Source of the DNA: Ignavibacteriota bacterium
GTDB taxonomy: Bacteria > Bacteroidota > Ignavibacteria > SZUA-365
Direction of reading: 5' to 3'
DNA length: 64,000 nucleotides
NCBI GenBank assembly: GCA_016218045.1
Contig: JACRFB010000012.1
Location: 1 to 64,000, forward strand
The position numbers and the translations under genes are program-made. Below the pieces are notes generated by a model. That model did not search any database. It was not told where the DNA came from and worked only from the letters and a program-made list of their open reading frames with translations. Shown one piece after another: positions 1 through 10,887 of the stretch (within the stretch, counting starts at the first letter, position 1; each line of letters begins with the position of its first letter).

Positions 1-1
1 T

Positions 2-127
2 GGCAAGACGCCGATGCAGACCTTTCTCGATTCCATACCGCTTGCAAAAGAAAAACTCCTCGATACATTACCAACATCTTTTGAGTCTTCGAATAAGACA
101 GACCAACCTACCGTCTGTCAGGTCTAA
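2..127 (+). CDS. IS481-family-like transposase, C-terminal fragment (5' end outside window)
   Basis: An open frame enters from the left edge and stops with TAA at 125-127. It encodes about 41 residues beginning GKTPMQTFLDSIPLAKEKLL. A (G/R)(K/R)TPMQTF(L/V)-type sequence followed by a basic/acidic helix is what I know from the C-terminus of IS481/IS3-type DDE integrases, where it follows the last catalytic Glu region. The catalytic core is not in the window, so integrity cannot be judged. A small hairpin (GACAGAC at 97-103, GTCTGTC at 113-119) covers the last codons and may belong to the element's right end. The family call rests on a short motif. Confidence 0.6.
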   Translation, partial: GKTPMQTFLDSIPLAKEKLLDTLPTSFESSNKTDQPTVCQV

Positions 128-716
128 TCGTAGCTAGTACACGTGATGAGAGCAGCGTTTGTCAGCGTTGAAATGCTGCTTCCAAGTTGCTGTACACCGG
201 TCGTGCAACGCGGACACCGTGTCAGGGAGGTGGGAGAGTCGGTTGCCTGTGGCGGAGCACGGGATCATGTCATCGGACTGTATTTCTTCCGACAGGGAGC
301 GTGTGTCGGCAGATTGTGACACTGTGCGCACTGCCGTGGAATGTGTACTCCGCTCAGTATATCACGGAACCGGCCAGTGCAACAGACGTTTGTTACGTGC
401 GGAATCCGTTCCGTTCAGAGGGGAGGGTGTTTTGCCGGGCTTGGTGGAAGGGATGTGCGGGGCACTCTCTCTGCATACATATTCAAACAACCGTTCGTCG
501 CTTTGTATTGCTGCATTGTCACCCACGCCGCGCTGTTTCGCTTCATACATGCACCGATACTACGATGCAGCCCGTCTTTTGATTCCATCACCCTTGATCT
601 CATTCAAGATCAGGGTCGTAATTCATCAGGCCCCATCATCAGGGTTGTACAGTTGGGGTTGGCCGCGACATCAATTTGGGTGATGATACGTGCCCAATTA
701 AATCAAACGTCAGCCT
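128..716. other. Intergenic stretch with no supported gene
   Basis: About 590 bases between the transposase tail and the convergent methyltransferase gene. All open frames here are short, overlap each other on both strands and resemble nothing I recognise. The right end of the insertion sequence should lie in the first part, but I cannot see a partner terminal repeat because the left end is off-window. An imperfect hairpin lies at about 591-615 (TGATCT / AGATCA with flanking CCC/GGG and a bulged T). It could terminate transcription from either side but lacks a T-tract. Confidence 0.5.
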
Positions 717-1832
717 TCACGCTGGCGGTTTACCGCGCCGCCTTCTTGTAGTGCTTTGTCGTGCTTGATACTTTCCCTCTTCCTCAAGCAGCACCATCTG
801 TCTTGTTTCTTCTTGGGTGGCAATCAAGTCAACTCGTGTCACCTTTGCGTTGGATCCATTCGCTAGATTGCATACCACGTCTTCAAGGATAACGTTGGCG
901 TCATCCGACGCCAAAGCTGAGAGAATCCTTCGAACGACCTCGACCGGTCTTCCCTCAAGAAAACGGAATACCGAGGCCACCAAATAGTCTCTGCGTAGAT
1001 CGAACGTCATCCATTTGCGACCCAGCGCCTCTGCGGTAAAACCTGTTGTATTCGATCCCCCGAAGATGTCAAGCACCGTATCCCCTTCGTTCGTTAACAT
1101 CTTGATAAAGAATGCCGGCAATTCTGCTGGAAACCGCGCTGGATGTCGTTCCAGACCGAATTCCTTACACAGCCAAAGATAGGATGAATTACTGTCGGTA
1201 TTCGGGATACTCAGCAGATTCGACGGTATCGCGCCGCCGTTATCCTTACCGAAACCGGCGCTAATGTCGTGCCCTGATGGGCGCTTCTTCGGTTGATAGA
1301 AGCTTTCAGGGTCTTGAATCAGTTTCTTCATTCTGTCGGAGTACGGTGCGAGCACTTTCCGAACGTCAGCCTTTGGGAAGTCGGTCTTACTGAACCACCA
1401 AATCGTATTGACGGAGTCTTTTGCGCGAATCTTCCGCTTGTTCACCCACTCGATGGGAGAGGGGAGTTTTGCCGGATTGAACCAATAGAAATCCTCGGCT
1501 AAGTGAAAACCCACTTCGTCGCAAAGCGTCAGTAGCACTCGAAAATTGTATAGCGAACGAGATGGCACCCCTGCGCGATACGCCCCTCCAAGGTCAAGTA
1601 CAAAACTTCCAGTCTGTTTCAGAACCCTGAAAACTTCCTTGGCGAATGGCACGATCCACGCCACATACTCGTTCTCCTCAACATTCCCATACGATTTCTG
1701 CCGCCTCAGTGCAAAAGGAGGTGAGGTCATCACAAGATCGACGCTTTCGTCTTGGAGTTCACCCATGAGCGCGAAAGCGTCTCCTACAACGGCACGACCA
1801 TATCGGGTAGTGTATAATGGTTGGGATTGCAT
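717..1832 (-). CDS. DNA methyltransferase (N4-cytosine/N6-adenine type, motif order IV...X-I)
   Basis: A 371-residue SAM-dependent DNA methyltransferase. The catalytic motif IV TSPPF is at residues 36-40; SPP(F/Y) is typical of N4-cytosine enzymes and of some adenine enzymes. The motif X-like HPARFPAELPAFFIK is at 230-244, immediately followed by motif I (LDIFGGSNTTG, 254-264), the SAM-binding loop. Motif IV preceding X-I is the beta-class arrangement. The roughly 200 residues between motifs IV and X should contain the target-recognition domain. Its ATG lies one base after the stop codon of the upstream nuclease-like gene, so the two are almost certainly co-transcribed and translationally coupled. 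Base composition is visibly less GC-rich than the genes from 4 kb on, which fits acquisition with the neighbouring transposase. The modified base cannot be decided from sequence. Confidence 0.9.
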   Translation of the reverse strand: MQSQPLYTTRYGRAVVGDAFALMGELQDESVDLVMTSPPFALRRQKSYGNVEENEYVAWIVPFAKEVFRVLKQTGSFVLDLGGAYRAGVPSRSLYNFRVLLTLCDEVGFHLAEDFYWFNPAKLPSPIEWVNKRKIRAKDSVNTIWWFSKTDFPKADVRKVLAPYSDRMKKLIQDPESFYQPKKRPSGHDISAGFGKDNGGAIPSNLLSIPNTDSNSSYLWLCKEFGLERHPARFPAELPAFFIKMLTNEGDTVLDIFGGSNTTGFTAEALGRKWMTFDLRRDYLVASVFRFLEGRPVEVVRRILSALASDDANVILEDVVCNLANGSNAKVTRVDLIATQEETRQMVLLEEEGKYQARQSTTRRRRGKPPA

Positions 1833-1833
1833 C

Positions 1834-3513
1834 CTAAACCTCGGTCAGCCCATCAACCCAACTATCCAGAATCTGCCATAGAACGCAGGCAGCGAAATAG
1901 ACCTCTGGATCGGACTCTTGGATAGCTTCAATATCGCTCTTGGAAAATCGGGCCTTGCCGTATCCAAGAATGTAGCTGATCCATCTTCTGAGATTTGCAT
2001 CCGCAGATACGATCACGGAGTTCAAATCGAAACCGCCTGATCTAGCGAGGACCCATGAAATGCCGTCCCTCTGGTCAGGTGAGCATTTCCTGAGCAACTC
2101 GGCGACACTGTCGACTTGGGGCCCCGTGATTTTGAGTAGCGCTCTGGCTGCCTCCGTCTTCACGTCAAGTGCATTCGAGTTGAATGCGTCCACCAGTGCG
2201 CTTGCTGCAGTGCGGGTGGCACATTGTCCAAGTGCCCAGGCCGCACCTGCGCGCAGTTCTTCATCTCTCGTTGCATCGCGTAAGATCTCGATAAGGAGGT
2301 TCTCGCTCCTGATATTCGGAATTTCAGAGATGACAATGACAGTTTCCAATTGAGTCTCAAGGGGGACATCCAGCACTGCACTGCGCAGCTTACTCTCGAT
2401 GAACGCCCATCCTTCGGGATAGTTATGTGCAGCAAGTGCAGCAGCTGCCTCAAGTTGTACGTAGATGTCTTCTTCGGCGTGGATAATTCTGCCCGCTAGT
2501 GCAGGACGTGCAGACAAGTAACCTCGGTAGCGTAATGCCTTGGCGGCGGCATAGCGCTCGCTCAAGTTGATACTGGTGAGCTTGGCTACGAAAAAGTCTT
2601 CATCAACCGAGGAAGGGCGGGCAACGGCGACTGCTACTGGAACAGCGGCTGCAACGATCTGGTTTGATTCTACCGTATCCCCAACACGCACCTGCGGCTC
2701 CAGCGTGTTCTCCCCTTTGTTACGAACCAACTGAACGGTCTGAATATGTCCAGTAGGAGAATGTGTCAACCTGATTCGCTTTTCCGACACCTCGGTCACA
2801 GTTGACGGCTGGTTTGCTATTGCAGCCGTCCAAATTACGCGGATTTCTGAACCTTCCTCAACCCCCTTCGGCGTAGTGATGGACACGCGCTTTTGAGTAA
2901 ATGCGTCGCGTAAGTCCTTTACCTTTACGAACTGTACCGGTGAGACGCGTGTCACATCGATGGGGGACTCGGCGCTCTGCTGGAAGACGACAATCGAAAC
3001 GAAGTCATCGTCGCGCATTCCCGCATCCCACGCGCGCTTCGGGTCTTTCAGCGAGTGGGACATCGAAATTTCCGGCTTGGTCTTGCCTCTGGATTCAAAA
3101 CGCAGTCCCGTCTGGAGGCATAAAATGTCGGGTACACGGACGCGTTTGATCTTGATCTTCTTCCAAATCTTAAAGCCGGTCGAGCCGCGTTCCAACTCAA
3201 TCGGCTTAAAACCAAGCTCCTTCAGGCGGTCTATTGTTGCATTCGTCCCAGCGGCACCCACTGCAAGTTTTCTTAGGAAGCTATCATCACTCTTGAAGTT
3301 TGCCGCCACCATACCCCCTGCACTCTCGTATTCTTGCCTGTAGTTTCGTTGTGTTATTTTTTTCGCGTGATCGCGGTGAAAGTCATGACAACCATATCCG
3401 TGTGGTTTATCCCTGTAGACACACGTCAAAGTGTCAGCAGACGCGAAACGCAGCACCACAGCACCTTGATACGATGGCTCACCTACTTCGATCGTTTCGA
3501 GGAAGATAGCCAC
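1834..3513 (-). CDS. Putative restriction endonuclease: PD-(D/E)XK-like domain plus HEAT repeats
   Basis: A 559-residue protein encoded directly upstream of, and coupled to, the methyltransferase, where a type II restriction enzyme would be expected. Around residues 128-144 the sequence reads PDILCLQTGLRFESRGK: an Asp at 129, then E140, R142 and K144 on the next strand, resembling the PD...(D/E)xK nuclease core. The second acidic residue is followed by R rather than K at +2, so catalytic competence is uncertain. Residues 31-49 hold a Cys/His cluster (C31, H39, C42, H43, H46, H49) that might bind zinc. Residues of about 310-540 are Ala/Leu-rich helical repeats of HEAT/PBS-lyase type (for example LRAGAAWALGQCATRTAASALV). 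Translation starts at GTG; an in-frame TGA lies three codons upstream and no earlier start exists. The restriction role is inferred from context; a HEAT-repeat DNA-binding accessory protein is an alternative. Confidence 0.6.
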   Translation of the reverse strand: MAIFLETIEVGEPSYQGAVVLRFASADTLTCVYRDKPHGYGCHDFHRDHAKKITQRNYRQEYESAGGMVAANFKSDDSFLRKLAVGAAGTNATIDRLKELGFKPIELERGSTGFKIWKKIKIKRVRVPDILCLQTGLRFESRGKTKPEISMSHSLKDPKRAWDAGMRDDDFVSIVVFQQSAESPIDVTRVSPVQFVKVKDLRDAFTQKRVSITTPKGVEEGSEIRVIWTAAIANQPSTVTEVSEKRIRLTHSPTGHIQTVQLVRNKGENTLEPQVRVGDTVESNQIVAAAVPVAVAVARPSSVDEDFFVAKLTSINLSERYAAAKALRYRGYLSARPALAGRIIHAEEDIYVQLEAAAALAAHNYPEGWAFIESKLRSAVLDVPLETQLETVIVISEIPNIRSENLLIEILRDATRDEELRAGAAWALGQCATRTAASALVDAFNSNALDVKTEAARALLKITGPQVDSVAELLRKCSPDQRDGISWVLARSGGFDLNSVIVSADANLRRWISYILGYGKARFSKSDIEAIQESDPEVYFAACVLWQILDSWVDGLTEV

Positions 3514-3683
3514 AGGTGCTCAAGTCCTTCGATTCGATGTTCCGAATCTATGGACGAGTTTTGTTGTTTACAATGCCACTGTGAGAAATAATCGAGTCAG
3601 CGAAACGGCCTGCGAAACGCGGGGTGATTGATTCATCGTCTTCCCCCGCCCGCGCACCTGCGGCGCTTCGGGGGGCAGGCCTT

Positions 3684-3990
3684 CTGAACTCCCAACTCAG
3701 CAGTATCATCGCGCTTTCCCGCTAGCGGGACTCAGCGAGACACTACTTAGATGTGCCGCTCCGTCTTCCCAGTACCCAGTTCCCAGTACCAAGTACCCAG
3801 TGTCGTCGCACTTTCCCGCTAGCGGGACTCAGCGTGACACTACTTAGATGTGCCGCTCCGACTTCCCAGTACCCAGTGCCGTCGCACTTCGACTTCGCTC
3901 AGTGAGACACTACGTTGCTGTCTCGCTCTCCCATGTCCGAACTCCGAACTCCCAACTCCCTACTCCCAACTCCCCACTCCCGACTCAACA
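3684..3990. repeat. Modular repeat block: heptad arrays plus hairpin/CGAAGTCGAAG core modules
   Basis: The gene-free stretch 3514-3991 begins with about 170 bases without recognisable content, then turns into repeats. Two near-identical copies (about 3708-3760 and 3808-3860) read CGC(G/A)CTTTCCCGCTAGCGGG, then ACTCAGCG(A/T)GACACTAC. They carry a perfect TCCCGC-TA-GCGGGA palindrome and are followed by CCCAGTA-type heptads. A third copy (about 3886-3917) keeps the same flanks but replaces the palindrome with CGACTTCGCTCAG. The block ends in CCCAACT/CCCTACT/CCCCACT heptads (about 3935-3985). The same modules occur inside the TonB receptor gene at 8.9-9.37 kb and near 45.1 kb. The block lies between the convergent-facing ends of unrelated transcripts (the nuclease gene promoter and the 3' end of the surface-protein operon). 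Confidence 0.85.
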
Positions 3991-3991
3991 G

Positions 3992-5065
3992 CTAGCGCAA
4001 ATCGGTCGAGAGAATGAACCGCAGTATCCGATTGTTCTGTGTATCTGCGACGTAGAGCGTTTTGTCGAAGACGGCGATGCCTTCGGGGGCGTTGAACTGT
4101 GTGCGGCCACCGAAGGCCTGTGTGATAAAGCCGGAGGAGTTGAAGCGATACACGCTGTCGGTTTCGGCGTCAACGACAAAGACGTTGCCCGCGGCGTCGA
4201 CGGTGATGTCCTCGGGGCGTTTAAAGAGGGCGGGGCGCAGGAAGTCGATGGCGCCGTCGCGCGCGGGGGTGTAATACGATTCCCATTGCGACACGTCGCC
4301 GGTGGTGCGCATGGTGATCCACTGCGCGCGGAACAACGCGTTGCTGCCGCGTTGTGTGAAGAGGAAGTCGCTTGTGCGCCGCGGGAAGGTGGCCAGGGCC
4401 GTGGGGCGTGTGATGGCGGTAAGGCCCGTGCCGTCCACATTCAGCAGCGGCCAGGTGACACGTGGCTGCAACACACCGTTTTTATCGAAGAGCAACACGG
4501 CATCGTCGGGATCGACGATGCTGCTGTTGTTCGGTCCGGTGCGCGCCACGTAGAAACTGTTGTCGGCCAGCACGCCGATGCCCGTGTAGCGGCGCTGCGG
4601 CGCGAGCGGATCGAAGTACAGCCGTGTCACCGCCGCGCGGGTGATGTTGTGTGAGGCCGCAACCATATCGAGCGCGTACACGGCGCCGAAGGTGACGGTG
4701 GCGCCGTCCACCAGCGTGTCGAACTCCGCACACACCAGCAGGCGCAGGCGGTAATCCTGCGCCATCGCCACGGGATTCCGTATTTCGCGCGACGCGCCTA
4801 TCACGGCGCCCGCAAGATCCATCATCACGATACGGTTGTTGCCCGCGTCACACACGTACAGGAAGGGCTCGCGGCCGGCCAGCACGTCGGTGGGACGGTT
4901 GAAGCCGGTCCACACGGGCTGCTGCAGCACGTAGGAGGTGTCGCCGTACTGCGCGCCCGGTTTGGTTTCCCCGAGGTCGTCGAGTTCGAAGGGATCGCCG
5001 CATCCTGTGCCGAGGGCAAGCAGGAGGCAGACGGCGGGGAGCAGTATAGGGGAGTATCGGCGCAT
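3992..5065 (-). CDS. NHL-repeat beta-propeller lipoprotein
   Basis: A 357-residue protein with a lipoprotein signal peptide: MRRYSPILLPAVCLLLALGTGC, lipobox LGTGC with the lipidated Cys at position 22. The rest is a beta-propeller built of NHL-type blades, visible as recurring motifs such as FLYVCDAGNNRIVMMD, ITVDAAGNVFVVDAETDSVYRF and LYVADTQNNRILRF. NHL propellers mediate protein-protein or ligand contacts and are not usually enzymes. It is the last gene of the leftward surface-protein operon, seven bases after the PorV/PorQ-like gene. It therefore probably works at the outer membrane with that protein and the TonB-dependent receptor. The substrate is unknown. Confidence 0.85.
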   Translation of the reverse strand: MRRYSPILLPAVCLLLALGTGCGDPFELDDLGETKPGAQYGDTSYVLQQPVWTGFNRPTDVLAGREPFLYVCDAGNNRIVMMDLAGAVIGASREIRNPVAMAQDYRLRLLVCAEFDTLVDGATVTFGAVYALDMVAASHNITRAAVTRLYFDPLAPQRRYTGIGVLADNSFYVARTGPNNSSIVDPDDAVLLFDKNGVLQPRVTWPLLNVDGTGLTAITRPTALATFPRRTSDFLFTQRGSNALFRAQWITMRTTGDVSQWESYYTPARDGAIDFLRPALFKRPEDITVDAAGNVFVVDAETDSVYRFNSSGFITQAFGGRTQFNAPEGIAVFDKTLYVADTQNNRILRFILSTDLR

Positions 5066-5071
5066 CGTGGC

Positions 5072-6061
5072 TCAGAATCCGAGTGTCAGGGAAAGCCGGT
5101 GCACCGCGTCGAGCGTCTCGTGTGCGGTGAAGGCGTAGTCGAAGGCGGCGCGTGCAAAACCGACGGAGGTGGACATACCCGCGCCTAGGGCGAATTGTTC
5201 CTCGTCCACATTGATCTTGTAGCCGCCGCGGAGGTGGAAGAGTTTGCCCCAACTGTACTCGAGTCCCAGCGACACGTTCTCGCTGTTGTCGTTCGGGTGA
5301 TTGAGCTGCACGGAGGTGGTGAGGCGGTGTGTGTCGTCCTCGTAGGGCTCGAACGCAAAACCGATGCGGAACAGGGTGGGCGGCGAAAATTCCTGGAACG
5401 ACGACACCGGCGCGCCGCGCTGTGGTGTCACGGTGCCTTCGGGCGACACGTTGCCGCCGAAATTGGTCACGGCGACCGAGAACCGTGTGCTGCCGAGTCC
5501 GGTGTGATAGGCGGTGCCGAGATCCAGCAGCACCGCGCGTGTGTGCAGGCGGTCGATGGTCTCCTCCACATAACGCACCGTCGCGCCGAACGAGAACTGC
5601 TGCGTGAGCGCGCGCGCGTAGGTGAGTCCCACGGCCATGTCGCCGTACGAGAAGTAACGGCCCGTGCCGCCGGGTTGTGTCTCGGTGGTGATCTCCATGT
5701 CGTCGGTGGAAAGCGAGGTGAACGACACACCGACGGCGTCGGCGGACGACAGACGGTACACCGCGCCCACAAACGCGTGACGCAGATCGACAAACCAGGA
5801 GGTATGGGAGAAATGGACCTGATTCTCGGCGATGTTGGCGATGCCGGCGGGATTGTAGTGCAGCGCCGTCGCGTCGTCCACCACGGCCACGGCGGCTTCA
5901 CCCAAGGCCGCGGCGCGTGCGCCGACGCCGATCTTGAGGAATTGTAACGACGAGATGCCCGCGCGCTGTCCGCCGAGCAGGGGAATGACCTGCGCGCGCG
6001 TGGGGGCCGCGGCGCAGCACAGGCACACGAGAAGGACGGGGAGGATGTGTCTACGTTTCAT
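5072..6061 (-). CDS. PorV/PorQ-family outer-membrane beta-barrel protein
   Basis: A 329-residue protein with signal peptide MKRRHILPVLLVCLCCAAAPTRA. The mature N-terminus has the family signature FLKIGVGARAAALGEAAVA followed by ATALHYNPAGIA, matching the PorV/PorQ (UPF0164-like) barrels. PorV is the T9SS shuttle that carries cargo to the sortase. The protein ends in Phe (LSLTLGF), as outer-membrane barrels do. The ATG at 6061 was chosen because it opens directly into the signal peptide; the frame stays open upstream but that part is antisense to the receptor gene. It lies 11 bases after the TonB-dependent receptor stop codon. Family membership is clear; whether it is the PorV orthologue itself or a paralogue is not. 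Confidence 0.88.
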   Translation of the reverse strand: MKRRHILPVLLVCLCCAAAPTRAQVIPLLGGQRAGISSLQFLKIGVGARAAALGEAAVAVVDDATALHYNPAGIANIAENQVHFSHTSWFVDLRHAFVGAVYRLSSADAVGVSFTSLSTDDMEITTETQPGGTGRYFSYGDMAVGLTYARALTQQFSFGATVRYVEETIDRLHTRAVLLDLGTAYHTGLGSTRFSVAVTNFGGNVSPEGTVTPQRGAPVSSFQEFSPPTLFRIGFAFEPYEDDTHRLTTSVQLNHPNDNSENVSLGLEYSWGKLFHLRGGYKINVDEEQFALGAGMSTSVGFARAAFDYAFTAHETLDAVHRLSLTLGF

Positions 6062-6072
6062 GGGCGCCGGCG

Positions 6073-9383
<3,311 letters not shown>

Positions 9384-9387
<4 letters not shown>

Positions 9388-10844
9388 CGGGCGCCGAACT
9401 CCTGGGTGAAGATGCGCGAGATGACGTCGCCGGTGTTGCCGAGGCCGTCGAAACGATTGAGCGGTATGGAGAACAGCACAAAACGTTTGTCGCCGCTGCG
9501 TACGGCAACGACGGGATTGCCCTGCCAGCGTGTGTCGCTGCCCAGCCGGTACAGGTTCCGCGCGTTGATCTTGCGCGAGAGTCCGCGCACAAACGCCACG
9601 GGCTGTCCGCGTGTGTCGCGCTTGAGCTGTGGATAGCCGGGCGATTCGGTATCGGGCTCGAGCGGCGTGTTCATCGGAATGAACTGTATGGGCACGGGCG
9701 CGATGCTGTCGACCGGTGTGAAGTCGGTGATGCCTCCGCGCGGATCGACGGCGCTCTCGGGAAACGACGCCGTGTACAGCACGGTTCCGCCGGCCTGCTG
9801 ATACTGCGGCAGCGAGAGCTGCGCGAGGTCGAGCGTGGGATTGTTGTCGCTGTACCAGATCACGTGTTTAAAGAGTTTCAAGGTCTCGATGAAGGTCGGA
9901 TTGATGTAGGGCGGCACGTTGACACCCTTCTTTGTGGATGTCGCGCCCGCGCGCACGTCCAGCACGTCGGCGTTGCGGAAACGTCCGCCGAGCAACGTGT
10001 CGGTGATGGTGCGGTAGAATTGTCCGGTCTCGTCGATGGGACCGTAATCGTCCACGATAAGCAACTCGGTGCGTGGGAGGCGGACCTGCCACACATCACC
10101 CTCCGCGGGCATACGCACGATGCGGCTTTCGGCGCCGGCGATATCGACGGCCTTGATGTAGAACACGTTTGCGCCCTCGCGTATGCCGTCACGCGCGAAG
10201 AGGGTGAGGAAGGTCTGCGAGCGTGGCAGCGTCTTCCACGATGCGGCCGCAACGGTGTCGTTCAACGCGTAGCGGTATTCGCGTATCGATTCGTCGCCGT
10301 CAAGATCGGTGCCGGTCCACGCAAACGATGCCACGGGAAATGTGGTGTCGGGCACATCGGATCCCTTCACAAACTGCACCACGGGCGGAGAGTTCCGCAC
10401 GGGGATACGCAGCTCGGCGGGTGTCGGATCGGCGAGGCCGAGATCGGTGAACGATTCGGCTGCATCCCTCACGCCGTTTTTGTTTGTGTCGCTGTACGGT
10501 TCACCCGGATCATACACGCCGTTGCCCTGATCGTCCACCGCGCGCACGCGGAACACGTAGGCGCTGTCGGTGCCCGAGAGGGTGAGGGCAAAGACGCTGT
10601 CGTTTTTTGTGGTGAAGCTCCATGTCGCGCCGTCGAGACTCACGAAGTAGCCGCGCACGAGGCCGTCGGGATCGTCGCCCCACCAGTGCAGGTGCTGCCT
10701 GCTCGGCGTGGTGCGTAATGTGCTGTCGGGCACAAGCGACAGATGTGTCTCGGGCGCCAGATTGTCCGCGCCGGGTCCGCCGGGTGTGTCGGTGCACGAC
10801 ACCAACAGCAGGGCGCAGCCGAGTGCGAGCACTAGCTGCCGCAT
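9384..10844 (-). CDS. Large lipoprotein with fibronectin-like modules
   Basis: A 486-residue lipoprotein: MRQLVLALGCALLLVSC, with lipobox LLVSC and Cys at 17. Residues of about 25-130 and 155-230 look like fibronectin/Ig-type modules (HWWGDDPDGLVRGYFVSLDG, FAWTGTDLDGDESIREYRYA), a pattern common in Ignavibacteria/Kapabacteria surface lipoproteins. The C-terminal half (from about 240: TELLIVDDYG) has a Rossmann-like look, with IWYSDNNPTLDLAQL, and may be a glutamine-amidotransferase-like fold used for binding. The start was set at the ATG opening the signal peptide, 43 bases after the protease gene; the longer frame upstream covers the 3' end of that gene. It overlaps the TonB receptor start by four bases (ATGA), so the two are probably translated together. 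Specific function unknown. Confidence 0.8.
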
Positions 10845-10887
10845 GGTGACTGTGAAGGGTGCAGTGTGTGTCACGTCCGCTCCCGCG

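Noticed and set aside
128-716. Overlapping short frames of up to 174 codons
   Set aside because: Six frames overlap one another; sequence looks random, no ribosome-binding sites or domains.
3848-4654. Plus-strand open frame of 268 codons opposite the NHL lipoprotein
   Set aside because: Antisense to a gene with clear domains, begins in repeat DNA, no recognisable product.
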